Positions 16,765 through 27,191 of a stretch of 47,483 nucleotides of DNA are shown piece by piece; positions within the stretch are counted from its first letter, which is position 1, and each line of letters opens with the position of its first letter. The DNA comes from Robiginitomaculum sp. (lineage in GTDB: Bacteria > Pseudomonadota > Alphaproteobacteria > Caulobacterales > Maricaulaceae): the NCBI GenBank assembly GCA_021776595.1, contig JAJFFP010000012.1, forward strand, positions 1 to 47,483. The letters are read 5' to 3'. The notes under the pieces are model-generated. The model was not told the DNA's origin. It saw only the letters and a list, made by a program, of their open reading frames with translations, and searched no databases. The translations under genes were made by a program, and so were the position numbers.

Positions 16765-17779
16765 CCCCACGGCCCTGCCTGATGATCCGGCGGCGTGATC
16801 TTATAGGTCCTGGGTCACGCCCGCCCATCATCACCAGTGCCTCTATACGCTTGTCCAGTGGTGGATGAGTTGAGAACAAGCCGCCAAAGTTGCCCGATGC
16901 CGCCGGGTTTTCAATAAACATGGATTTTATATCCTGCGGCGCCCTCGGCATATCGGCATTGGCGGCAATTTTACGCAAAGCGCTGATCATCGCATCGGGA
17001 TTTCGGGTCAGTTCCACCGCCCCTGCATCGGCCAGAAATTCGCGTTTCCGGGAAAGTGAAAACCGTATAAGCACCGCCAAAGCCCATGACAGGGCAATGA
17101 TGGCAAAAGCGACCAATACCAACACCCCGGAATTCCCGCCACCGGAGCGTCTGTGGCGGCCAGTGCGCCCAAGATTGGTATAAAACATACCGCGAAAAAG
17201 TATTTCACCGGCAAATGAGAAAATTCCGACGAAAATAACCGAAATAACCAAAAGGCGCACATCACGGTTGCGAATATGGGTCAATTCATGGCCCATCACC
17301 GCCTCAATTTCTTTTGTATTTAAGGTTTCAATCAGTCCACGCGTTAGCGTCACCGACATTTTGCCCTCGCGAAGCCCGCTGGCATAGGCGTTCCGCACAG
17401 GTGTATCAATAATCCGTAATGCTGGCATGGGAATACCACGCGAAATACACAGATTCTCCAATAAATTATAAAGCTCCGGGTTTTCCTTGCGGCTAATCGC
17501 TTTGGCCCCGGTGGCGGCATCGATGATGCTCTGGTGAAACAACCAGGCCACGCCGAACCAGATCAATGCCCCCACAAGCGCAAATGGTAAATAAGCTGGC
17601 AAGGCATAAAATGCCTGCACCAATGCCGCATCAACTCGCCCGCCTGTCCCGCCAAAGGCGAGCATTAAAACGCTTAAACCATAGAGCAGCAGGAGGAGTA
17701 AAAAGGGAAATCCCGCCAGCAAGGCAAGTGATTTCCAGTTATTACTCCAGATTTGTGTGCGCAGGCCAAAGGCGCCCAT
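16739..17779 (-). CDS. Membrane M48 metalloprotease (HtpX-like)
   Basis: This integral membrane zinc protease is probably involved in quality control of inner-membrane proteins. Four hydrophobic segments are visible (about 18-42, 60-82, 175-192 and 218-240). The zinc site is HELTH at 164-168 with the third ligand Glu in REFLADAGA (E248). The C-terminal [13 protein letters not shown] is standard for the HtpX group. It sits nine bases downstream of lemA, and LemA plus an M48 protease is a recurrent bacterial pair. At 346 residues, with an extended N-terminal region, it is longer than E. coli HtpX, so I do not assign htpX firmly. The last 26 bases overlap ndk. Confidence 0.88.
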   Translation of the reverse strand: MGAFGLRTQIWSNNWKSLALLAGFPFLLLLLLYGLSVLMLAFGGTGGRVDAALVQAFYALPAYLPFALVGALIWFGVAWLFHQSIIDAATGAKAISRKENPELYNLLENLCISRGIPMPALRIIDTPVRNAYASGLREGKMSVTLTRGLIETLNTKEIEAVMGHELTHIRNRDVRLLVISVIFVGIFSFAGEILFRGMFYTNLGRTGRHRRSGGGNSGVLVLVAFAIIALSWALAVLIRFSLSRKREFLADAGAVELTRNPDAMISALRKIAANADMPRAPQDIKSMFIENPAASGNFGGLFSTHPPLDKRIEALVMMGGRDPGPIRSRRRIIRQGRGVSPQSLLR

Positions 17780-17788
17780 AGGTGCGCC

Positions 17789-18343
17789 CTAGAATTTAAC
17801 TGATGGCGGGGTGTTTACCGCGCTGCGTTCACTGGCAGCAATTTCAAAGAAATCACGTCGCTCAAAACCAAACTGTTTGGCCAGCAAAACCGCCGGAAAT
17901 TGTTCCTGCGCCGTATTATATTCAGCCACAGCATTGTTATAGAAGCGCCGGGCCGCAGCTATTTTGTTTTCAATGTCGGAGATTTCCGCCTGTAATTGCA
18001 AGAAATTGGTGTTGGCCTTCAAATCAGGATAAGCCTCGGCCAGCGCAAACAGGCTTTTCAACGCACCGGTCAGCATGTTCTCCGCCGCCGCCTGGTCAGT
18101 AACCGTGCCCGCATTCATGGCCGCATTACGGGCATTAATTACGGCTTCAAGGGTATCTTTTTCATGCTTGGCATAGCCCTTTACCGTTTCAACCAGATTG
18201 GGAATGAGGTCATAGCGCTGTTTGAGTTGCACATCTATGTCAGACCAGGCTTGATGGCTGGTTTGCCGTAAAGATACCAGGCGGTTGTAAATCGCAATAA
18301 GAAAAAAGCCGATGGCAACGATAATACCAAAAAAGATAAGCAT
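17789..18343 (-). CDS. lemA: LemA family protein
   Basis: LemA proteins have one N-terminal membrane helix and a long antiparallel helical domain facing the periplasm. Their molecular role is poorly defined. The 184-residue product fits: a membrane segment at residues 2-20, then the hallmark YNRLVSLRQ, AWSDIDVQLKQRYDLIPNLV and ETVKGYAKHEKDTL motifs. These are followed by LKANTNFLQLQ, EISDIENKIAAARRFYN and AVAEYNTAQEQFP. An AGGAGA ribosome-binding site lies ahead of the ATG. It is nine bases upstream of the M48 protease and 71 bases downstream of parC, so the three may share transcripts. Confidence 0.93.
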   Translation of the reverse strand: MLIFFGIIVAIGFFLIAIYNRLVSLRQTSHQAWSDIDVQLKQRYDLIPNLVETVKGYAKHEKDTLEAVINARNAAMNAGTVTDQAAAENMLTGALKSLFALAEAYPDLKANTNFLQLQAEISDIENKIAAARRFYNNAVAEYNTAQEQFPAVLLAKQFGFERRDFFEIAASERSAVNTPPSVKF

Positions 18344-18414
18344 GAATATTCTCCTGATGGCCGCAAGTGCAGCGCAGTGTAACCTTTATATAGGCGATGG
18401 GGCTAGGCCATGAT

Positions 18415-20649
18415 CTAGTAATTTCCAGGCTTGAACAGTCCGGAGCGCGGAAAGCCACGCGGGGCCATGCGCCCGGCCTGCGCCCGCTTTCCAAGCCAGT
18501 TCTGCCAGTCTTTACAGGCTACAGTTCGCCCGCCAGGGTCGGTCCAACGCAGCCCATCTTCTCCAAGAAAGGTAATCGCATCGGCCAGACTACCATCCTT
18601 ATAGTTTTGCAATTTCACACCTTTACCACGGGACATTTCATTAACTTCGTCCATGGGGTAACACAGCACTTTTCGGTTTTCCCCGACCACCGCCAGATGA
18701 TCACCGGTAATACGGGTGCAAACCACAGCTTCGGCACCGGCACCAACATTTAACACCTGCTTGCCGCCCTTGGTCATGGCGATGAGCGCAGCCTCCTGCA
18801 CCTGAAAACCATGACCGGTGGTTGAGGCCACCAAGAGTTTGGCAGCAGGATCATGCACAAACAGGGCAATGGGGGCGTGGCTCTCATCCAGATCGATCAG
18901 TAATCGGATAGGGTCTCCATGACCCCGCCCGCCGGGCAGTTTATCACAGGGCAAGGTGTAGGCTTTGCCGTTTGTGGCAAACAACACTAATTTGTCTGTG
19001 CTTTGCACGGGAACCACAAAAGCGGCCTTGTCATCCTCTTTGAAGCGAATATCGGCCTTGTCAATGCCATGCCCCTTCAAAGCCCGTATCCAGCCCTTTT
19101 CAGAAAGCACAATGGTCAGCGGTTCTTTAACAACCATGGCTTCCAGCACCGCACTGCGATCAGGCTGCACAGCCTCTGCAAAATCACTGCGCCGGGCACC
19201 ACCTTCAGATTTGGGACCCAACAGGGCTTTGGCCTGCCTGATTTCGCCGGTTATGGCCTGCCATTGTGCATCTTCACTGCCCAAAAGTGCGGTTAATTCG
19301 CTCTGTTCATCTTTAAGGGCCTCATCTTCGCGGCGCAGTTCCATTTCTTCGAGTTTGCGCAAAGAACGCAAGCGCATATTCAATATGGCTTCGGCCTGTA
19401 TTTCGCTTAACGAAAATGTCTGGATTAATTCTGCCTTTGGCTGATCCTTCTCACGGATAATGCGAATAACTTCATCAAGGTTCAAAAATGCGATAATATA
19501 GCCAGACAGCACTTCCAGCCGGTTGGCAATTTTTCCCAGCCTGGCTTCGGTTCGGCGTTGCAGGACGATCCGGCGATGATCCAGCCAGGCCTGTAAAGTC
19601 TCTTGCAGTGATAGAACCCCCGGTGTGCCGTCTGCACCCAGAACATTCAAATTCAACGAAATACGCACTTCCAGATCGCTTAATGCAAAAAGCGATTCCA
19701 TAAATATATCGAGGTCAACCGTGCGGCTTTTCGGCTCCAGTATCAGCCTGATGTCCTCAGCGGATTCGTCGCGCACATCGCCAAGCAAGGGGAGCTTCCT
19801 GGTTTCGATAAGTGCCGCAAGTTTCTCAATTAGCTTGGCTTTTTGCACCTGATAGGGAATTTCGGTAACTACAATTTGCCATTGCCCGCGCGGCAACTCC
19901 TCACGTATCCAGCGCGATCGCAGGCGAAAGCCGCCGCGCCCTGTGGCATAGGCCTCGGCGCGGGATGCTTCCGGCTCAACAATAATACCACCCGTTGGAA
20001 AATCCGGGCCTGGAACATATTTCATCAACGTGGCGATACTGGCGCCTGGGTGTTTGATCAGATGCGCCGCCGCATCCAGCAATTCCGCCGCATTATGGGG
20101 TGGAATGGAGGTCGCCATGCCCACCGCAATACCGTTCGAGCCATTGGCCAGCAGGTTTGGGAAGCCTGCTGGCAGCACTACCGGTTCATCATCTTCACCG
20201 GAATAGGTGGCGCGAAAATCAACCGTATCTTCGTTTATGCCTTCCAGCAAAAGGCGGGCGGCAATGGTCAAACGGGATTCGGTATAGCGCATGGCCGCTG
20301 CAGAATCGCCATCCACATTACCAAAATTGCCCTGCCCGTCGACAAGTTGATAACGCTGGGCGAAATCCTGCGCCAACCGGACCAAAGCATCATAAACCGC
20401 CTGATCGCCATGCGGGTGAAAGCGCCCGATCACGTCACCAACCACGCGGGCGCACTTCTTGAATCCCGAATCCGGGTCCAGTTTGAGTTCGCGCATGGCA
20501 TATAAAATACGCCGGTGCACCGGCTTCAGACCATCGCGAACATCCGGCAAAGCGCGCTGGGTAATGGTGGATAGAGAATATGCCAGATAACGGCTGGAAA
20601 GCGCATCATCAATGGGTTCATCCAGAATTAGTCCTTCCCCGGATTGCAT
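18415..20649 (-). CDS. parC: DNA topoisomerase IV subunit A
   Basis: ParC cuts and rejoins DNA to unlink daughter chromosomes; ParE supplies ATPase activity and is not in the window. The 744-residue protein has the winged-helix breakage domain with catalytic Tyr122 in [10 protein letters not shown], the [16 protein letters not shown] region before it, then a coiled-coil tower and a C-terminal propeller with divergent repeats. ParC rather than GyrA is indicated by the shorter C-terminal domain without a clear GyrA box and by the start [19 protein letters not shown]. The positions matching E. coli ParC Ser80 and Glu84 are Gln83 and Asp87. Confidence 0.93.
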   Translation of the reverse strand: MQSGEGLILDEPIDDALSSRYLAYSLSTITQRALPDVRDGLKPVHRRILYAMRELKLDPDSGFKKCARVVGDVIGRFHPHGDQAVYDALVRLAQDFAQRYQLVDGQGNFGNVDGDSAAAMRYTESRLTIAARLLLEGINEDTVDFRATYSGEDDEPVVLPAGFPNLLANGSNGIAVGMATSIPPHNAAELLDAAAHLIKHPGASIATLMKYVPGPDFPTGGIIVEPEASRAEAYATGRGGFRLRSRWIREELPRGQWQIVVTEIPYQVQKAKLIEKLAALIETRKLPLLGDVRDESAEDIRLILEPKSRTVDLDIFMESLFALSDLEVRISLNLNVLGADGTPGVLSLQETLQAWLDHRRIVLQRRTEARLGKIANRLEVLSGYIIAFLNLDEVIRIIREKDQPKAELIQTFSLSEIQAEAILNMRLRSLRKLEEMELRREDEALKDEQSELTALLGSEDAQWQAITGEIRQAKALLGPKSEGGARRSDFAEAVQPDRSAVLEAMVVKEPLTIVLSEKGWIRALKGHGIDKADIRFKEDDKAAFVVPVQSTDKLVLFATNGKAYTLPCDKLPGGRGHGDPIRLLIDLDESHAPIALFVHDPAAKLLVASTTGHGFQVQEAALIAMTKGGKQVLNVGAGAEAVVCTRITGDHLAVVGENRKVLCYPMDEVNEMSRGKGVKLQNYKDGSLADAITFLGEDGLRWTDPGGRTVACKDWQNWLGKRAQAGRMAPRGFPRSGLFKPGNY

Positions 20650-20718
20650 ACCTTGTCCTCTAACCGAATCAAATTTCGAACAAAGTATAGGCGCTCAAAA
20701 GCAATGGGTCAGTCTGGT

Positions 20719-21285
20719 TTAAAGTTCCCACACATCGGAATCGGTCTGCGCCGCCGTTACCGGTGCCTGATGCTTGATAGGGGTAAAGCTCTTGACAGGT
20801 TTTGCAGAGGCGGCGTTTGGCTTTGGTTCCGGCTTGGGCTTAACATAAACCATGCGGCCCTGCCGGCGCACCATCTGGCGCCGGTCATTATGAACAAATG
20901 CCATTTTTTTCAGTAATTCAAGAGGCACAACCGGTTTAACAAGAAACTGTGTGGCCCCCTTCTTCATGGCTTCTGCCAGGATTTCCCTGGACCCGTGGCC
21001 GGTCACAATAATCACCGGCGTTTTGGCAATATGATCGTCATTGTTTGTCCGTATGCGATCCAGAAATACGCCGCCATTGGCTGCGGCCATTCGCCAGTCA
21101 CACAAAACCAGACCGGGCCGGGTCCGTTCAATTCCGACACAGGCGTCGACAACCCCCTCATAGGGACGCACATTCAGGCACCCCAAATCACGCAGCAGCG
21201 CCGCCATAAGAGAGCGAATACGCTGTGAGTCATCAATAATGACGACATCCATTCGCTTAATTACCTGAGAGGTGATCACATTCAT
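20719..21285 (-). CDS. Stand-alone response regulator (CheY-like receiver)
   Basis: This is a single receiver domain with a disordered tail and no DNA-binding or enzymatic output, so it would act by protein-protein contact in a phosphorelay or chemotaxis-like pathway. The acidic pocket is in VVIIDDSQRIR, the phosphoacceptor Asp in LVLCDWRMAAANG, the Thr/Ser switch in VIIVTGHG and the conserved Lys in FLVKPVVP. After about residue 130 come a basic stretch (HNDRRQMVRRQGR) and a Lys/Pro tail (KPKPEPKPN). No cognate kinase is in the window. The start at 21285 is used; an ATG twelve codons in (MDVVIIDD) fits the domain edge better and is a real alternative. It is upstream of parC on the same strand. 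Confidence 0.85.
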   Translation of the reverse strand: MNVITSQVIKRMDVVIIDDSQRIRSLMAALLRDLGCLNVRPYEGVVDACVGIERTRPGLVLCDWRMAAANGGVFLDRIRTNNDDHIAKTPVIIVTGHGSREILAEAMKKGATQFLVKPVVPLELLKKMAFVHNDRRQMVRRQGRMVYVKPKPEPKPNAASAKPVKSFTPIKHQAPVTAAQTDSDVWEL

Positions 21286-21415
21286 TCCCCGGAAACATAC
21301 TTGCAGGGAAGCTAGACCAAGAAAGTTAAAAGATCACCTACAAGGGATGGTTATTAAAAAATAATCTCAAAAACCTGCATACAGGCGCGGCATTTTGAGG
21401 CAGCCCAGTATGAAG

Positions 21416-21434
21416 AGGCAAAAATAAGTTGCCT
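21416..21434. repeat. Short inverted repeat upstream of nrdJ
   Basis: AGGCAA and TTGCCT pair around AAATAAG within the 243-base divergent region between the response regulator and nrdJ. I found no B12-box-like sequence here, so a cobalamin riboswitch is not supported. The repeat could be an operator or chance. Confidence 0.25.
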
Positions 21435-21528
21435 AGCACCAACGACTCCGCGCAATGTCTTCAAGAAATCTCAATTTCAAGTATGTGGATGCCTTGCGTT
21501 AGAAACCGCCCGGCAGAGGGAGCCATTA

Positions 21529-24500
21529 ATGCGTATTGAACGTCGTTACACTACTGAAAACAAAGGCCCATATGACGGCATTGCCTTTGCCCATACCCAT
21601 AGCGAGATACGCAACCCTGATGGCACGGCCATTTTTGAAGCCGATGATATTGAAGCCCCCAAAAGCTGGAGCCAGGTAGCCATTGACGTTCTGGCGCAAA
21701 AATACCTGCGTAAAGCCGGGGTGCCGGAACAAACCCGGCCCGTGACCGAAAAGGGCGTGCCCAACTGGCTACGCCGCCATAGCGCCAAAAAGGATAGCCC
21801 CATGGGCGCTGAAACCAGCGTCCGCCAGGTATTTAATCGCATGGCTGGCACCTGGACTTATTGGGGATGGAAACTGGGGTATTTCTCGCAAGAAAGTGAC
21901 GCCCGCGCCTTTTATGATGAAGTGCGTTTTATGCTGGTCACACAAATGGCGGCCCCCAATTCACCGCAATGGTTTAATACCGGCCTGCACTGGGCCTATG
22001 GCCTTTCCGGTCCTTCCCAGGGTCATTTTTTTGTGGACCAAAAAACCGGCAAGGCCAAACGCTCGGAAAACGCCTATGAACACCCCCAACCCCATGCCTG
22101 TTTCATCCAGAGCTTGCGCGATGATCTGGTCAATGAGGGCGGGATTATGGATTTATGGGCCAGAGAGACCCGTATATTCAAATTCGGCTCTGGTTCCGGC
22201 ACCAACTTCTCTACCCTGCGCGGCGCTGGCGAAGCCTTGTCTGGCGGCGGTGTTTCTTCTGGTCTGATGAGTTTTTTGCGCGTGGGAGATAGGGCCGCCG
22301 GTGCGGTAAAATCCGGGGGCACAACGCGCCGCGCCGCCAAAATGATTATTGTTGATGCCGATCACCCCGACATTGAAGAATTCGTGGACTGGAAACGGCA
22401 TGAAGAAGCCAAGGTTGCGGCGCTAGTCACTGGTTCGAAAATTGTCAAAAAACGCCTGAATGCTGTTGTAAAAGCCTGTGTGCAGTGCTCTGGCGATGAT
22501 GAAGACTGCTTTGATCCCACAAAAAACGCGGCGTTGTTACGCGAAATACGTAGTGCACGGCGGGATGGTGTTCCCGATGGTGCGATTGATCAGGCCCTGC
22601 GCCTTGCCCGCATGGGTATGGATGAAGTTGACCATACAGTCTTTGATGCCGATTGGGATTCTGAAGCCTATCAAACCATTTCGGGCCAAAATGCCAACAA
22701 TTCCATTCGTGTAACCGATACCTTCATGCGCGCCGTGGACGAAGATCTGGACTGGGTTCTAAAACGCCGCACTACCGGCAAGCCTCACAAAACCATTTCA
22801 GCACGTGGGTTGTGGCAAAAAGTTGCCAGAGCCGGCTGGTCTTGCGCTGATCCGGGTGTGCAATTTCATGACACCATCAATGCCTGGAACACATGTGCGG
22901 ACAGTGAAGAAATCAGGGGCTCCAACCCCTGTTCCGAATACATGTTTTTGGATGATACGGCCTGTAACCTTGCCTCCTTAAACCTGAAAAAGTTTTTGGG
23001 CAAAGACCACCGCTTCGAGGTTGAGAGTTTTGAACATGCCTGTCGTCTGTGGACTCTGGTGTTGGAAATCTCCGTCGCCATGGCGCAATACCCCTCCAAA
23101 ACCATTGCAGAACGATCCCATGAATATCGCACGCTGGGCTTGGGGTTTGCCAATCTGGGCGGTTTTTTGATGGCCACCGGCATCGCCTATGATTCCGATG
23201 AAGGCCGTGAAACTGCTGGCTGCATCAGTTCTCTGATGACCGGCGCAGCCTATAAAACCTCTGCAGAGATCGCAAAGGAACTGGGCCCATTCCCCTCCTA
23301 TGCGGCCAATGAAAAATCAATGTTACGCGTTGTCGCCAATCATACACGCGCCGCGCAAGGTATAGAGAATGTAGCACAATATGAAGGACTGCAAATCGCG
23401 CCTATGGCCCTTCATGCCAATGATTGCCCGTTTGGGAAATTGGGTGAACGCGCCGGGCTTATTTGGGAAGAGGCCCTGGACGCGGGTAAAAAGTATGGGT
23501 TTAGAAACGCGCAGGTCAGCGTAGTTGCGCCAACCGGCACTATCGGGCTGGTCATGGATTGTGACACTACCGGTATTGAGCCCGATTTTGCACTGGTAAA
23601 ATATAAAAAACTGGCGGGTGGCGGTTACTTCAAAATCATCAATCGCTCTGTTCCAGAAGCCCTTAAAACCCTTGGCTATGATGAAGAGCAAATGGCGCAA
23701 ATGTGCGCCTATGCCACCGGTTATGGCACCTTAAAAGGCGCGCCGGAACTGGGATGGGATGCCTTAAAAGCCAAAGGCTTTACCGATTTTGAAATTCAGA
23801 AAATTGAAAGCAGCCTGAGTGATGCCTTTGATTTGCGCTTTGTTTTCACACGCTGGGCGCTTGGCGACGGGTTTTGCCGCGATGCCCTTGGGCTGACCCA
23901 GGAACAACTGGACGACCCCAATCTTGACTTGTTGGGGGCCATGGGTTTCACCACAGACCAGATCAATGCCGCCAATATTTATTGTTGCGGGGCCATGACC
24001 CTTGAGGGGGCACCAGGCCTGAAAGATGCGCATTTACCAGTATTTGATTGCGCCACCCTGTGCGGGCGAACCGGATCGCGTTTTTTAAGTGCCCAGGCGC
24101 ATTTAACGATCATGGCCGCCGTGCAGCCCTTTATTTCCGGGGCCATATCAAAAACTATCAACATGCCTATTGATGCCAGCATTGATGATTGCGCCGAAAA
24201 CTATCACCATGCCTGGACCTTGGGTCTCAAAGCCGTAGCGCTTTACCGTGATGGTTCCAAACTCTCGCAACCACTAAATTCAACAGTGTTTTCTGATGAA
24301 GATTTAGACTCTCTTGAAGATGTTTCCACCTCCTCTATCCCTGAAAAGGCACGGATATTAACCGAGCGCGTGGTGGAACGGGTGGTGGAACGGGTTGTTG
24401 AGGTGCAGGCCAAACGCCACCGCCTGCCTGATCGGCGCAAAGGTTATATCCAGAAATCAACCGTTGGTGGTCATAAGGTCTATCTGCATACCGGTGAGTT

Positions 24501-25182
24501 TGATGACGGCTCGCTTGGCGAAATTTTCCTTGATATGCACAAGGAAGGGGCGGCCTTTCGCAGCCTGATGAATAATTTTGCCATCGCCATCTCTATTGGC
24601 CTGCAATACGGTGTGCCACTGGAAGAGTTTGTGGATGCCTATATTTTCACCCGGTTTGAACCGGCCGGACCAGTGACCGGTAATGATTCCATCAAAAATG
24701 CTACCTCCATACTTGATTATATATTCCGGGAATTAGCGGTTTCTTATCTTGGCCGTGATGATCTGGCCCATGTGCAGACCGGGATAGGAGCCGATGGATT
24801 GGACAAACAGGGCGTGTCCGATAAAGAACATCATGAAAGTAAAGTAAGTGACTATATTTCAAAGGGTTTTTCCCGTGGCCAGTTTCCAGAAAATGTTGTC
24901 ATGTTAAGCCCCAAGACCGGCAAGAATGACGATGAAGTGGTGGAAACTGAAGACCAACACACCGCCCTTTTGCAAGAGGATAAGGCCATTTCAGAAAATG
25001 GATCATCGCTAGGGCGCACCAACAGCACCCGTCCGCCGGGTTTCATGCCCGATGTGCGAAGGCAATCCCAGGCGCGCGGCTATACTGGTGATGCCTGCCC
25101 TGATTGCGGCCATTTCACGTTGGTCCGCAATGGCACCTGCCTGAAATGTGATGTTTGCGGTGCCACGACCGGTTGTTCATAA
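21529..25182 (+). CDS. nrdJ: Adenosylcobalamin-dependent (class II) ribonucleoside reductase
   Basis: NrdJ makes deoxyribonucleotides from ribonucleotides with a radical generated from coenzyme B12, with or without oxygen. The 1217-residue protein contains the [22 protein letters not shown] segment, the active-site NPCSE within [24 protein letters not shown], the [16 protein letters not shown] region, and the [20 protein letters not shown] segment near residue 670. A radical-enzyme finger-loop region carries [12 protein letters not shown]. The C-terminus has CPDCGHF...CLKCDVCG cysteine pairs, probably for redox recycling or zinc. A linker around 24367-24402 repeats a 12-bp unit encoding [13 protein letters not shown]. 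The start has GAGGGAGCC upstream. No separate small subunit is needed or seen. Confidence 0.96.
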   Translation: MRIERRYTTENKGPYDGIAFAHTHSEIRNPDGTAIFEADDIEAPKSWSQVAIDVLAQKYLRKAGVPEQTRPVTEKGVPNWLRRHSAKKDSPMGAETSVRQVFNRMAGTWTYWGWKLGYFSQESDARAFYDEVRFMLVTQMAAPNSPQWFNTGLHWAYGLSGPSQGHFFVDQKTGKAKRSENAYEHPQPHACFIQSLRDDLVNEGGIMDLWARETRIFKFGSGSGTNFSTLRGAGEALSGGGVSSGLMSFLRVGDRAAGAVKSGGTTRRAAKMIIVDADHPDIEEFVDWKRHEEAKVAALVTGSKIVKKRLNAVVKACVQCSGDDEDCFDPTKNAALLREIRSARRDGVPDGAIDQALRLARMGMDEVDHTVFDADWDSEAYQTISGQNANNSIRVTDTFMRAVDEDLDWVLKRRTTGKPHKTISARGLWQKVARAGWSCADPGVQFHDTINAWNTCADSEEIRGSNPCSEYMFLDDTACNLASLNLKKFLGKDHRFEVESFEHACRLWTLVLEISVAMAQYPSKTIAERSHEYRTLGLGFANLGGFLMATGIAYDSDEGRETAGCISSLMTGAAYKTSAEIAKELGPFPSYAANEKSMLRVVANHTRAAQGIENVAQYEGLQIAPMALHANDCPFGKLGERAGLIWEEALDAGKKYGFRNAQVSVVAPTGTIGLVMDCDTTGIEPDFALVKYKKLAGGGYFKIINRSVPEALKTLGYDEEQMAQMCAYATGYGTLKGAPELGWDALKAKGFTDFEIQKIESSLSDAFDLRFVFTRWALGDGFCRDALGLTQEQLDDPNLDLLGAMGFTTDQINAANIYCCGAMTLEGAPGLKDAHLPVFDCATLCGRTGSRFLSAQAHLTIMAAVQPFISGAISKTINMPIDASIDDCAENYHHAWTLGLKAVALYRDGSKLSQPLNSTVFSDEDLDSLEDVSTSSIPEKARILTERVVERVVERVVEVQAKRHRLPDRRKGYIQKSTVGGHKVYLHTGEFDDGSLGEIFLDMHKEGAAFRSLMNNFAIAISIGLQYGVPLEEFVDAYIFTRFEPAGPVTGNDSIKNATSILDYIFRELAVSYLGRDDLAHVQTGIGADGLDKQGVSDKEHHESKVSDYISKGFSRGQFPENVVMLSPKTGKNDDEVVETEDQHTALLQEDKAISENGSSLGRTNSTRPPGFMPDVRRQSQARGYTGDACPDCGHFTLVRNGTCLKCDVCGATTGCS
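24367..24402 (+). repeat. Three 12-bp in-frame repeats in nrdJ
   Basis: CGCGTGGTGGAA, CGGGTGGTGGAA and CGGGTTGTTGAG follow each other and encode three copies of R-V-V-E, in the linker between the catalytic barrel and the C-terminal domain. The first two copies differ at one base, which suggests slippage duplication. A short charged coil is the likely product. Confidence 0.7.
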
Positions 25183-25242
25183 TATCCTTACGCGTTTGTG
25201 ATGCACTTTGTGAAATGTGCGAACAATACCGGACTGATAGAT

Positions 25243-25737
25243 ATGCGCTTTTCATTACTGGGCTACATTCTCACCATTGCGCTCTTTGGAGCAACGAGCA
25301 CAATGGCGCAAAACGCTGGCCAGATTGAACGGGTAAAAAATGGTGCCAAGACCTGCCCCCGATGTAATCTGTTTCAGGCTGATCTGTCCTATATGAACTT
25401 GCCTTGGCGCACCTTGAATGGTGCCCGACTGCGTCAGGCCGATTTAAGCCTTTCCACCATGGATCATTCCAACTTTTCAGCCGCTGACCTGTCTGTGGCC
25501 AATATGTTTGGCGGGCGCTTTACCCGTGCCAGCTTTATCAACACCAATTTACGCAATGCCAATATGGTGGGGGTGTATGCGGGCTATGCCGACTTTACCG
25601 GTGCAGACTTAACCGGGGCCTGCCTGTCGGGGGCCAATCTAACCGGCGCCCACATCAACCAGCGTCAGCTCAATAACGCCTGCGGCGACGAAAGCACCAT
25701 ATTGCCAGATGGTTTGACCATTCAAGCCTGTCACTAA
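25243..25737 (+). CDS. Secreted pentapeptide-repeat protein
   Basis: The product has a signal peptide (MRFSLLGYILTIALFGA...SMAQ) and then about twelve A(D/N)LxX repeats (QADLS, GARLR, QADLS, AADLS, TNLRNANM, ADFTGADLTGACLSGANL), which fold as a right-handed square beta-helix. Just after the signal sits a CPRC pair, and two more cysteines lie near the end (GACLSG, NNACGD), so disulfides in the periplasm are likely. I chose the ATG at 25243, giving 164 residues, because it starts the signal peptide; the frame is open back to 25198. The function of exported pentapeptide proteins is mostly unknown. It ends four bases from the convergent smpB stop. Confidence 0.8.
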   Translation: MRFSLLGYILTIALFGATSTMAQNAGQIERVKNGAKTCPRCNLFQADLSYMNLPWRTLNGARLRQADLSLSTMDHSNFSAADLSVANMFGGRFTRASFINTNLRNANMVGVYAGYADFTGADLTGACLSGANLTGAHINQRQLNNACGDESTILPDGLTIQACH

Positions 25738-25741
25738 GCCT

Positions 25742-26218
25742 TCAACCCCGGTCCCGCATCAATCTGCCCTGGTCGCGTTTCCAGTCCCGATCCTTGCTGG
25801 TATGGCGTTTGTCATGCAGTTTTTTACCGGTGGCGAGGGCAAATTCCAGCTTCACCAGCCCCCGCGCATTAAAATAGAGTTTTAGCGGTATTATCGAGCG
25901 CCCCTGTCTGTTGACGGCGGCAATGGCCTTATCGATTTCCCGGCGATGCAATAACAGCCGGCGCACCCTGTTGGGGTGGTGATTTTCACGATTGGCGGCT
26001 TCGTAAACCGGGATATTGGCATTGACCAGTTCCAGCTCATCCCCGGCAACGGCGACATAGGCTTCGGCGATGCTGGCCTGCCCCTGGCGCAGGGATTTTA
26101 CCTCGGTTCCGGTCAGCACAATCCCAGCCTCCACCACCTCATCAAGGTGATAATCATATCGCGCGCGGCGGTTATCGGCGATGGTTTTACGCCCGCTTTC
26201 TTTCTTTTTAGCGCTCAC
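25742..26218 (-). CDS. smpB: SsrA-binding protein SmpB
   Basis: SmpB carries tmRNA into stalled ribosomes for trans-translation. Motifs include [28 protein letters not shown] at the N-terminus, then EAYVAV, the [16 protein letters not shown] block, IPLKLYFN and the tail [18 protein letters not shown], which reaches into the mRNA channel. I place the start at GTG 26218, one base after the dapA stop, giving 158 residues as expected. The longer open frame to 26311 would overlap dapA and add unrelated residues. Coupling with dapA is likely. The tmRNA gene itself is not in this window. Confidence 0.95.
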   Translation of the reverse strand: MSAKKKESGRKTIADNRRARYDYHLDEVVEAGIVLTGTEVKSLRQGQASIAEAYVAVAGDELELVNANIPVYEAANRENHHPNRVRRLLLHRREIDKAIAAVNRQGRSIIPLKLYFNARGLVKLEFALATGKKLHDKRHTSKDRDWKRDQGRLMRDRG

Positions 26219-26219
26219 T

Positions 26220-27095
26220 CTACTTTCCCCATAATTCAAGGGCTTCCAGCGCTTGTTTAACGGCACTTTGGGCGCTTTCATTGGCCGGGGTAAGCGGCAA
26301 ACGCAGCTCATTTTCCATCATCCCCATCACGCGCAATGCGAATTTTGCCGGCGCCGGACTGGCATCGGCAAAGAGGGCATGGTGTAATGGTTGCAGGGCA
26401 TCATTAATGGTGCACGCTCTGGTAAAATCTTTCTCACGCAGCGCATTTTGCAATTGCGCACAGAGCTTTGGTGCCACATTGGAGGTCACTGAAATACAGC
26501 CCTGCCCGCCATGAGCGGCAAAACCCAATGCGGTAAAATCGTCACCCGACAGGTGAGAAAATTCCGCGCCGCCAATGGCGCGTTGATCCGCCACCCGGCC
26601 AATATCTGTCGTGGCATCCTTGATCCCAACTACCATTTCCAGTTGCGCCAGACGTTGCAAGGTCTGCAGCGAAATATCAACGACCGAGCGCCCCGGTATG
26701 TTGTAAAGGATCACGGGTATGCCAATCTCTGCAATGGCGGCAAAATGGGCATACAGACCTTCCTGTGAAGGTTTGTTATAATAAGGGCTTGCCACCAGAA
26801 CCGCATCGGCGCCCAACACCTTGGCCTTGGCGGCCATGGCACAGGATTTATCGGTTACATTGGATCCAGCTCCAACGATAACCGGTATGTTACCGGCTGC
26901 TTCTTCAATGCAGATTTCCGTGATCCGGCGGCGCTCTCCTTCACTTAATACCGGGGCTTCCCCGGTAGTGCCGCAAGGCACCAGACCATGTGTGCCCTCG
27001 TTAAGCTGCCAGCGCACAAAAGCACGTAGCGCCTTCTCATCCAGCATGTTACCCTTAAACGGGGTTACGAGGGCGGTTAGCGAGCCATAAAACAT
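26220..27095 (-). CDS. dapA: 4-hydroxy-tetrahydrodipicolinate synthase
   Basis: DapA condenses pyruvate with aspartate semialdehyde in the first committed step to meso-diaminopimelate and lysine, needed for peptidoglycan. The 291-residue TIM-barrel product shows [13 protein letters not shown] near the N-terminus, the catalytic Tyr in ILYNIPGRS, and the Schiff-base Lys in [10 protein letters not shown]. The SGDDF segment that follows matches the family. It is divergent from the lytic transglycosylase gene across 96 bases and leads directly into smpB, a typical alphaproteobacterial layout. Confidence 0.96.
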   Translation of the reverse strand: MFYGSLTALVTPFKGNMLDEKALRAFVRWQLNEGTHGLVPCGTTGEAPVLSEGERRRITEICIEEAAGNIPVIVGAGSNVTDKSCAMAAKAKVLGADAVLVASPYYNKPSQEGLYAHFAAIAEIGIPVILYNIPGRSVVDISLQTLQRLAQLEMVVGIKDATTDIGRVADQRAIGGAEFSHLSGDDFTALGFAAHGGQGCISVTSNVAPKLCAQLQNALREKDFTRACTINDALQPLHHALFADASPAPAKFALRVMGMMENELRLPLTPANESAQSAVKQALEALELWGK

Positions 27096-27191
27096 TATTC
27101 TGCCTTCTTGCGCACAGCTTGTTCAAGACCTGTTGAGGATTTTGCGCTATGGTGACACATTATACGCAACGGGTTTGAATGAGCATATAGT

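Noticed and set aside
21286-21528. Cobalamin riboswitch ahead of nrdJ
   Set aside because: I saw no B12-box core or peripheral stems; only a short inverted repeat is present.
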